From NCBI GenBank assembly GCA_019419525.1, contig DXZU01000022.1, forward strand, positions 3,637 through 67,636: a DNA stretch of 64,000 bases, in the 5' to 3' direction. The notes under the pieces were generated by a model. It was not told the origin of the DNA, made no database searches, and saw nothing but the letters and a program-made list of their open reading frames with translations. Source of the DNA: Collinsella sp. (GTDB lineage Bacteria > Actinomycetota > Coriobacteriia > Coriobacteriales > Coriobacteriaceae). Shown here one piece after another: positions 44,535 to 51,431 of this stretch. Within the stretch, counting starts at the first letter, position 1; each line of letters begins with the position of its first letter. A program made the position numbers and the translations under genes.

Positions 44535-45410
44535 CTAGTCGTGGAGGGCAGCGCCAAGGAAGTCGACGTCAAAAGGCACGGCTTCGGCAAAGGCGTAGTC
44601 GCCGTCGCTGGCGATGAGCAGGTAGTTTTCCTCGCCGCCGAACTCCGTATCGCCACATGGGACCACCCAGGCGTGGACGAATACCTCGAGTGCCGTGGCA
44701 GCGCAGTCGCGAAGGAACGTCACATCGCTCCCCTCGTTTGCGCTCACGATATTGGCCACGTAGATACCCCCGGGGTTCAGGCTGCCCCGCACCAGGCGCA
44801 GCGCCTCAACGGTCGCCAGCTCGCGCACGGGCTCGGCACCGCCAAAGCAATCGCTCACGACCACGTCGTAGCGACGATGGCCCACGCTCGTCACACCCAG
44901 ATACGAGCGAGCCTCAGCGGTAATCACCCGCAGGCGATCGCCCACCGCGTGCTCCAGTTCATCCAGATAGAACCAACGGCGCGCCAAGCGCGTAATCTCT
45001 CCGTCATACTCGATGACGTCCATGCACAAACTCTCGTGCGACATCAGCGCAAATTTGGGATAGGCAAACCCACCGCCGCCCAGCATAAGTATGCGGTCGA
45101 CGCCGTGACCATAAACGTCGCGCATCACATCCTCGGCCTCAAATACGTCGTCAAACGCACGATAGTACGCAAAGACGGGCTCCGCCCAGCGCTCGCCAAC
45201 GTAACTCGCGCTTTGGTAGACGCCGCCCTGCACGAGCACACGGACCTCGTCACCGCTCTCATCGTGCACGCGTTTCACACGCGCCAACCCATTGCGAGTT
45301 CGCGCAACCTGCAGACAGGCGGCACGAACAGCGACGGCGGCCGCACCAAGCGCCGCGGCTCCCAGAGCAACGCCGGCAACGACGCCGGCAGAAACACTCG
45401 GCTTGTTCAT
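44535..45410 (-). CDS. Spermidine synthase-like protein
   Basis: A 291-residue protein with an N-terminal membrane helix (VVAGVALGAAALGAAAVAVRAACL) and a Rossmann-type domain like polyamine aminopropyltransferases: YQSASYVG, ILMLGGGGFAYPK, MDVIEYDGEITRLARRWF, VVSDCFGG and LNPGGIYVANIV. It may be a true aminopropyltransferase or a methyltransferase-like relative, and the membrane anchor is unusual for SpeE. Its ATG directly follows the elp3 stop codon with AAGGAG upstream, so it is in an operon with elp3. Confidence 0.72.
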   Translation of the reverse strand: MNKPSVSAGVVAGVALGAAALGAAAVAVRAACLQVARTRNGLARVKRVHDESGDEVRVLVQGGVYQSASYVGERWAEPVFAYYRAFDDVFEAEDVMRDVYGHGVDRILMLGGGGFAYPKFALMSHESLCMDVIEYDGEITRLARRWFYLDELEHAVGDRLRVITAEARSYLGVTSVGHRRYDVVVSDCFGGAEPVRELATVEALRLVRGSLNPGGIYVANIVSANEGSDVTFLRDCAATALEVFVHAWVVPCGDTEFGGEENYLLIASDGDYAFAEAVPFDVDFLGAALHD

Positions 45411-47315
45411 CTAGAGCTCCTTTTGCAGATAAAGGCCATGGTCATAAAATCCAAGATGGCGATAGTACTCGCGTGTGCCAATCGCGCTAATCACGTTGAT
45501 ACGCGCATAACCCGCATCCCGGGCAATCTCGCACGCACGCTCTACGAGCAAACGCCCCAACCCGTGATGCTGCGCCGCCTGGCCCTGGTCGCCCACGCGC
45601 GCCGCCATGCCATACACGTGCACCTCGCGAATCATCGCCTCGTCCGGCATCGTCGGCAACTCGTCCGCATGTGCGGCAACAAACGAATGGTCGGGCAGCG
45701 ACAACCGCAAAAAGCCCGCGATCTTGCCCTGCGGCGTCACCCACTGCAAAAAGCGCTCACGCGTCACCGGCGTCTCGTAAGCGACCTCATCAAAAGACAG
45801 TTCATCCAGGTCGGCACCCGCCGTGCTGATCTCGCGATAGCGAATCTCGCGCACCGTCGCACCGTCACCCCGAGCAGCCAGGCGGTTCTCAACGAGCTGA
45901 CGCAGGTTGGGCTTCTTGTTGCCCACCATGATATCGTCGGAGCTAAAGTCGCGGATCATGCGACTGATGCGGCAGAATGCCGGCGTCACCACGATGTCAT
46001 CGGCCAACACATCGAGCAGTTCTTCCTCGGTATAGGGGCGCCACTCGCCGCGCTCGTAGCAGCCCACCAGGCGCGAGCCCTCGATGAGCGCACACGGGTA
46101 GACTTTGACCTCGTCGGGCATAAAGGCCCCCTCGGTCATAAAGCGCTCGTAGTCGCGCTTGTCCCCCTCGGGTGTGGCGCCCAGCAAGTTGAGCATAAAA
46201 TGCGCATGGATCTTAAAGCCAAACAGGCGCGCAAGCGAAAACGCCCGCTCAATCTGAGCCACCGAAATGCGACGCTCGTTGATATCGAGTAGATGCTGGT
46301 CAAGGCTTTGGATGCCCATCTGTATCTTGGTGCAGCCCAGACGGCGGATGAGCGTAAGCGCCTGCGGCGTTACGGTATCGGGGCGCGTCTCGATAACGAG
46401 TCCCACCACGCGATGCTTCGCCGTCTCGTTGATGCGCTGCTGACGCTCGAGCTCCTCCATCGTTGCCGCCTGCCACTCGGTGACCTCGCCCCACGGCGTA
46501 CCGGGGCCGTACAGACGACGCACCGCGCGGTTATAGCCGCCCACGGCAGCATCCACACGCTCCTGCTCGTCGGCAACGCCGGCAGCGAGCTTGGCCTCGT
46601 CTGTCGCAATGCCGGCAGCCCGATAGCACTCGCGGCGCTCTGTTACCACCGGCGGCAGGGCATCGGCGGGAGCGTCATCGAGCAGGCGCCCCGCCTCGGC
46701 ACGGCTGATGCCCGGACGCGCCAACATGGGGTTTGCCGCCACGCCGGCGACGGCATCGTCATTGAGCGCACGGAAAAGCTCGGACATAAACCACGTCTGA
46801 TACCCTTGCGGATAGTCGCTCCAGGTGCCACCGAGCACGATAAGCTCAATCTTGTCGGTCGCATGCCCCATCTGCGAAAGTGCGGTCAGGCGAGCGCTCA
46901 CCTGCAAATACGGGTCAAAGCAGTTTTGCTCCGCACGGGCGCATGCCGGCTCGGCGTGCAGATAGCTCTTGGGCATGCGCAGGTCGTTGGGGCAAAACAG
47001 GCAATCGCCCGAACAGGGCCACGGCTTGGTAATGACGGTAATGGTCGCCACGCCCGAGGCCGTTCGGCGCGGCTTCATACGCAGCACCTGCAGCAGTCGA
47101 CGTTCCAGCTCGGCATCGACATTCCACCCAGCCCAACGAGCCGGCTCCTCACGCTTCACCCGCTGGTAGAACGGCAGCAGACGGCGCTTGGCCAAATCGC
47201 GTTTGTCGGCACCCTCGCGGCGCGCCTCGGCATGTATCAACTTGACGAGCGCCTTGTCGTCCACGGTCTCACCGCGACGCAGAGCCTCGAGTATGTTCAA
47301 AATAATCTGTTCCAT
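45411..47315 (-). CDS. elp3: Elp3-type tRNA uridine-34 modification enzyme (radical SAM/GNAT)
   Basis: The 634-residue protein joins a radical SAM domain with cluster cysteines C101, C105 and C108 (PCSGDCLFCPN) to a C-terminal GNAT acetyltransferase domain (about 560-630: HVYGMAARVG, QHHGLGRLLV, YYRHLGFYDHG). Elp3 forms 5-carboxymethyl-uridine at wobble position 34 of tRNA from acetyl-CoA. Family segments EPACARAEQNCFDPYLQV, LGGTWSDYPQGYQTWF and ETRPDTVTPQAL are present. The start has only a weak GGGGG site. It is cotranscribed with the spermidine synthase-like gene; a Trm9-like methyltransferase lies 2 kb away. Confidence 0.93.
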   Translation of the reverse strand: MEQIILNILEALRRGETVDDKALVKLIHAEARREGADKRDLAKRRLLPFYQRVKREEPARWAGWNVDAELERRLLQVLRMKPRRTASGVATITVITKPWPCSGDCLFCPNDLRMPKSYLHAEPACARAEQNCFDPYLQVSARLTALSQMGHATDKIELIVLGGTWSDYPQGYQTWFMSELFRALNDDAVAGVAANPMLARPGISRAEAGRLLDDAPADALPPVVTERRECYRAAGIATDEAKLAAGVADEQERVDAAVGGYNRAVRRLYGPGTPWGEVTEWQAATMEELERQQRINETAKHRVVGLVIETRPDTVTPQALTLIRRLGCTKIQMGIQSLDQHLLDINERRISVAQIERAFSLARLFGFKIHAHFMLNLLGATPEGDKRDYERFMTEGAFMPDEVKVYPCALIEGSRLVGCYERGEWRPYTEEELLDVLADDIVVTPAFCRISRMIRDFSSDDIMVGNKKPNLRQLVENRLAARGDGATVREIRYREISTAGADLDELSFDEVAYETPVTRERFLQWVTPQGKIAGFLRLSLPDHSFVAAHADELPTMPDEAMIREVHVYGMAARVGDQGQAAQHHGLGRLLVERACEIARDAGYARINVISAIGTREYYRHLGFYDHGLYLQKEL

Positions 47316-47335
47316 GCCCCCATTGTAAAGGCAAA

Positions 47336-47365
47336 GGCGCCGGAGCCCGTCACGGCCCCGGCGCC
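47336..47365 (-). terminator. Terminator after the DUF4097 gene
   Basis: GGCGCCGG (47336-47343) pairs with CCGGCGCC (47358-47365). On the minus strand TTTGCCTTT follows. It separates the DUF4097 transcript from elp3, whose start is 21 bases further on. Confidence 0.75.
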
Positions 47366-47412
47366 TCCATCAAAGAGCATGCCTATATGCACCGATCTCC
47401 GAAAACCGCATG

Positions 47413-48309
47413 TCACTCCGGATCAAACGACATGTCGCCCGAACCGACCTCAAAACGATACGTAGCAGACTTATCGCCGTTATCGAATTCAAGATTCAAA
47501 ATGGTCTCGCCGTCGTAGTCAAGCGGAAGGAAATCGCTCTCGAAGTCGCCGCTGCCCAAGGTGAGGCTCGCCTTAAAGCCCGTCGAGTTCGGAACCGTCA
47601 TCTCCACATCGCCCGAGCCCACACTCACGTCCATCGACTTCGCGGGGGCCTGGTAAAGCTCGAACGTCACATCGCCCGAACCGACCTCAGCGCTGAGCGC
47701 ATCAGTCACGCTGCCCGTAAACTCTACATCTCCCGCACCCAGGAAAAGGTCGAAACCATCACAGATGACACCGGCAATCTGCAGATCGCCCGAGCCCACG
47801 TGCGCGTTGACTCCCTTCAGATGTTCGGCAACACGGCGCGGCAGCTCGACCGTAACTGAGCGATCGATTGCCTTACCGTCGTCACTTCCAAACTGGGAAA
47901 CCTTGAGCGTCGAGTCCTCGACGGATGCGATGTTTTGCGTCGCGGCCTTGGAGGCATCCATACCCTCGGCAACGCGCCCCCGCTCGATAACGCGAGCCTT
48001 GTTGCCATCAACAACCTTGACGTCCACCGAAGCCGCATTGATATCGAAATCGAGGTAGCGGAACTCATCGGCATCAAAAGTCGTGCTCGAAAGCTGCTGA
48101 GGCTGAGCGGAATACTTACCGCCATCGTTCAAAACATCGGCGTCAACCGCATCGTCCCTACCGGACAAGCCGGATGCAATAGTGCCGAGATCCCACGGAC
48201 CATCAAAATGAATCCATGTCCGCGAAGCGCCAAAGACAAGCCCAACAATAAGCACAAACGCTCCGATGCCAACGCCCAGACGCACCTTCGATTCATGCGA
48301 GAGTTTCAT
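47413..48309 (-). CDS. DUF4097-type envelope protein with repeated GSGD turns
   Basis: A 298-residue protein with one N-terminal membrane helix (VGIGAFVLIVGLVFGA) and an extracellular beta-solenoid-like domain. The turn VGSGD recurs five or six times at about 20-residue spacing (HVGSGDLQ, LGAGDVEF, VGSGDVTF, VGSGDVEM, LGSGDFES, VGSGDMSF), as in DUF4097 proteins. Its ATG overlaps the TAA of the upstream regulator (TAATG). In Gram-positives such pairs are often linked to envelope stress. The function is unknown. Confidence 0.85.
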   Translation of the reverse strand: MKLSHESKVRLGVGIGAFVLIVGLVFGASRTWIHFDGPWDLGTIASGLSGRDDAVDADVLNDGGKYSAQPQQLSSTTFDADEFRYLDFDINAASVDVKVVDGNKARVIERGRVAEGMDASKAATQNIASVEDSTLKVSQFGSDDGKAIDRSVTVELPRRVAEHLKGVNAHVGSGDLQIAGVICDGFDLFLGAGDVEFTGSVTDALSAEVGSGDVTFELYQAPAKSMDVSVGSGDVEMTVPNSTGFKASLTLGSGDFESDFLPLDYDGETILNLEFDNGDKSATYRFEVGSGDMSFDPE

Positions 48310-49025
48310 TATTCATCACCTTCTTTGGCGCTCGGATCAACGGGGGTCGCGGTAGCCACGTCGGTATCAACCGCAGGGGAATCATCCTGAGCCCTGGATG
48401 CCACCGGTGCCGGACCAACCTGAATATCCCCACGCGCCCAATCACCATCGAGTGCACGCGCCACCCAGTGATAGATGGGAATCGTGAAGAAGATCAGCGC
48501 AGCAAAGGGGCAGGCACCAAACAGGAACATCAGTAAAAAGAACAGCAGCCAGCACACGGCCCAATACGGGAACGACTGGAACGGGCCCTTCACCGGAGTC
48601 GGGCCAACTGCGCCGCCACTCGTCGCCTGTGCCGTAGCGGCATTGGCGGCCTGCGCACTCCAGCTTGCCGCCTGCGCCGCCTTGGCTGCCGCGTCACTTG
48701 CCTGCGTTGCCGCCTCGGTGGCGCGCGCCGCCGCCTCATGGGTGCGGGCGCGCTCTGCCGCCTCGGCCTCGCGCTGACGAGCGCGGTCCTCGTTCTCAAA
48801 CTCGATATCGTCCTCAATCTCATCGCTCGGATTGAGCAGCTCGTCCAGACTCACACCATAGAGCTTGGCGAGCGAGATCAGGTTCTCGGTATCGGGCGAG
48901 CTCTCCGCACGCTCCCATTTACTGACCGCCTGGCGCGACAGCCCCAGCTTTCGCGCCAGCCCTTCTTGGCTAAAGCCCTTGCTGCGGCGAAGGTCGGCGA
49001 GCCGCTGCGCAGTTTCTACATTCAT
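48309..49025 (-). CDS. XRE-family transcriptional regulator with membrane segments
   Basis: The 238-residue protein has an N-terminal helix-turn-helix (RLADLRRSKGFSQEGLARKL, LSRQAVSKWERAES) typical of XRE/SinR regulators, then a Glu/Arg and Ala-rich coiled-coil stretch of about 60 residues, and two hydrophobic helices (WAVCWLLFFLLMFLFGACPF, ALIFFTIPIYHWV). It appears to be a membrane-tethered DNA-binding protein that could sense the envelope directly. The ATG at 49025 has TAGGAGG; the open frame to 49274 is rejected. It forms an operon with DUF4097, which it may control. Confidence 0.88.
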   Translation of the reverse strand: MNVETAQRLADLRRSKGFSQEGLARKLGLSRQAVSKWERAESSPDTENLISLAKLYGVSLDELLNPSDEIEDDIEFENEDRARQREAEAAERARTHEAAARATEAATQASDAAAKAAQAASWSAQAANAATAQATSGGAVGPTPVKGPFQSFPYWAVCWLLFFLLMFLFGACPFAALIFFTIPIYHWVARALDGDWARGDIQVGPAPVASRAQDDSPAVDTDVATATPVDPSAKEGDE

Positions 49026-49292
49026 GGTTCCTCCTATGTGATGCCAGCCGTGCCGCCGGACCGTTTTTGTTCTTAAGGCGCCTTGCACAGTTAAAAATCT
49101 ATCCGCCACCGCCAAAAGCATGCCACCTATTCTAGTGAGATTTTTGACAACCGGCGGTTGCGGGTGCATATGAGCTGCGGAAATGTGTCCAAACAAAGCA
49201 ATGACCCGTAGCTTGGTTGTCCCCGTTGCTGCGTTAACGGTAGTATGGTCGTACTGTTTATTCCGCACCGCCAACGGAGGGAGTTCCGCGCC

Positions 49293-50165
49293 GTGAACCG
49301 CGATTTCGCCTCATCGCTCATCCAGCTCAACAATACGTTCTATCGCGAGCACTCCGCCTCCTTCTCCGATACGCGCCAGGCCCCGTGGCCCGGCTGGGTA
49401 CGCACCATGGACATCGCGCTTGAGCAGCTCGATGTGGCCACGATCGAGCATCCCGTCCGCGTCTTCGACCTTGCCTGCGGCAATATGCGATTCGAGAACT
49501 TTGCCGCCGGCGGGGCACTTGCCGCCAAGGGCGTCGACGGCGCAAACCCCTCGGCAGATGCCAGCTGCCCGTTTGAGTTCTATGGTGTCGACTCGTGCCA
49601 AGATCTGGCAATAGACGCCCACGGCCACGCCCTGCGCATTCCCAACCTGCACTTCCAGGAACTCGATGTGCTCGACGCCCTCATGAAGCTCAACCCCGCC
49701 GAGACGCCCGATGTGCTTTTCGATGCCCCGCTCGCCGACATCTCGGTCTGCTTTGGCTTTATGCACCACGTGCCGTCGTGCGAGTACCGCGTACGCGTGC
49801 TCGACGCCCTGGTACGCCAGACGCGCCCGGGCGGCATCATCGCCATCAGCTTTTGGGAGTTTATGAACGACGAGCGCATGGCGCGCAAGGCCGTTCGAGC
49901 CGAAGCCCGCGCCGAGCTCACCCCGCCGTTTGAGGGTTACGATTCCGCGCAGTTTGAAGCCGGCGACCACCTCATTGGCTGGCAAAACGACCGCCACGCC
50001 TACCGCTATTGTCATCACTTTGACGATCAGCAAATCACCGACCTGGTGCGCGGCGTCCGTACGTTCTACAAGAGCGGCGAGGTCCCCGTGCGCGAGCTTG
50101 AGCGTTTCCATGCCGACGGTCGCAGCGGCGAGCTCAACCGCTATGTGATTCTCAAGCGCCTGTAG
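49293..50165 (+). CDS. Class I SAM methyltransferase, Trm9/ALKBH8-like
   Basis: A 290-residue methyltransferase with motif I VFDLACGNMRFE, acidic motif EFYGVDS, and FGFMHHVPS near the active site. The N-terminal segment FYREHSASFSDTRQAPWPGW resembles the start of eukaryotic Trm9/ALKBH8 methyltransferases (FSDTR.KPWP), which methylate the carboxymethyl-uridine made by Elp3. Bacterial substrates are not known to me, so the name is tentative. The GTG at 49293 has GGAGGGAG. It is divergent from the XRE regulator and upstream of trmB. Confidence 0.7.
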   Translation: MNRDFASSLIQLNNTFYREHSASFSDTRQAPWPGWVRTMDIALEQLDVATIEHPVRVFDLACGNMRFENFAAGGALAAKGVDGANPSADASCPFEFYGVDSCQDLAIDAHGHALRIPNLHFQELDVLDALMKLNPAETPDVLFDAPLADISVCFGFMHHVPSCEYRVRVLDALVRQTRPGGIIAISFWEFMNDERMARKAVRAEARAELTPPFEGYDSAQFEAGDHLIGWQNDRHAYRYCHHFDDQQITDLVRGVRTFYKSGEVPVRELERFHADGRSGELNRYVILKRL

Positions 50166-50283
50166 GTATCGGCGACTCGCCGCCGAGCCGCACCGCATCT
50201 TTCGGGCAAACCATGCCCACCCTTTTTCAACCCATTGACGGAGCGTGCAGCTATACGTTCCATACTTATAACCAAGGAGCCTC

Positions 50284-51123
50284 ATGGGAGCCGTCCACGT
50301 TCGCACGCCTAAGAACTTTGTACTCGAGGAGCGCCTGAAGCGCTACGCCGATGCGATTGAGACGAACCCCGAGGCCTATGCCGGGAATTGGCGCGAAGCC
50401 TGCGCGCCAGCCGGCGGCGCACCCTTCACCCGCCTTCATCTGGATCTGGGCTGCGGCAAAGGCACCTATCTGGTTGAGCAAGCTCGCCGTGAGCCCGACA
50501 CGCTCTTTATCGGTATGGACCAGGAGCCCATCTGCATCGCCTATGCCGCACAGAAAATCTGCGAGCAGGGGCTGTCCAACGCACTCGTCCTGCCCCGAGG
50601 TGCCGCATCGCTGCCGCAGCTATTTGCCGCAGGCGAGCTCGATGCCATCACCATCAACTTTCCCACGCCGCAGCCCAAGGCCAAGTACGCCAAAAAGCGA
50701 CTCGTCCATGTCGACCACCTAATGCTGTACCGTCCGCTCTTTTCAGCCGGTGCCACCGTCACACTGCGAACCGACAGTAAGCCATTGCGCGACTACGCCT
50801 TGGGGCAGTTTGCTGCGGCCGGCTACGACACGCTTTGGGTAAGCGACGACGTCCGCCGCGACCATCCCAAGCACCCCGAGACCGAATACGAGCGCCGCAC
50901 GCGCGAGATGGGTGCCGTCGTCTATGGCATTTGCGCCACACCCGGCGCACATCCCAGTGACGATGTGCTCACGGCGGGTCACATGCAGGAGCAAAGTCTT
51001 GCCTGCTACCTGCCCGATAACCTCGACGAGCTCACCTATGTGCCTCTGGGCATGGAAGAAGCCGTCGAGAACTTTAAAAACCGCGCCCGTAAAGGCAAAA
51101 AGCGCCTGCCGCAGGAGTCCTAG
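50284..51123 (+). CDS. trmB: TrmB-like tRNA (guanine-N7)-methyltransferase, divergent
   Basis: A 279-residue TrmB-family protein with SAM motif HLDLGCGKGTYL (52-63), FIGMDQEP and the late PETEYERR, equivalent to the TxYE motif. TrmB forms m7G46 in tRNA. The central motif, usually FSDPWPK or FPDPW, reads NFPTPQPK here, so the conserved Asp and Trp are replaced; the following AKKRLVH matches. The C-terminus is about 40 residues longer than usual. The enzyme may be a divergent TrmB or a paralogue with changed specificity. The ATG follows AAGGAG. Confidence 0.78.
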   Translation: MGAVHVRTPKNFVLEERLKRYADAIETNPEAYAGNWREACAPAGGAPFTRLHLDLGCGKGTYLVEQARREPDTLFIGMDQEPICIAYAAQKICEQGLSNALVLPRGAASLPQLFAAGELDAITINFPTPQPKAKYAKKRLVHVDHLMLYRPLFSAGATVTLRTDSKPLRDYALGQFAAAGYDTLWVSDDVRRDHPKHPETEYERRTREMGAVVYGICATPGAHPSDDVLTAGHMQEQSLACYLPDNLDELTYVPLGMEEAVENFKNRARKGKKRLPQES

Positions 51124-51187
51124 GGCTTTTGATGGCCGCGGCGTTGACAACCAAGCGCAAATAGGCGCCGACGAACGGCCCTCAAAC

Positions 51188-51310
51188 CTAAGTGAGTAGA
51201 CTTTTTGACAACAGCCGAGCACAACCCGTATGGCAAAAACTAAAACCGCAGGTAGAGACCTTGCGTAAAAACCATGTGCTCGCGATATCGCAAAAAGTCT
51301 ACTCACTTAG
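51188..51310. repeat. 123-bp structured repeat, family A copy 1
   Basis: The ends are perfect 19-bp inverted repeats: CTAAGTGAGTAGACTTTTT (51188-51206) and its complement (51292-51310). Inside, CGAGCACA (51216-51223) pairs with TGTGCTCG (51275-51282), and GCAGGT with ACCTTGC forms a central stem. A second 123-bp copy lies at 62531-62653. The element fills most of the gap between trmB and the helicase. No ORF is inside. Confidence 0.88.
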
Positions 51311-51431
51311 CTGGCGACTGCACCAAACGGCTGGACAGAACGCCCATTTCCTGCATTTTCCCGCGCGCTAGCACTCCGCGCCGCCGCTACGCCATAATGG
51401 ATGGCGGACAAACGCGAGAGAAAGCAACCAC

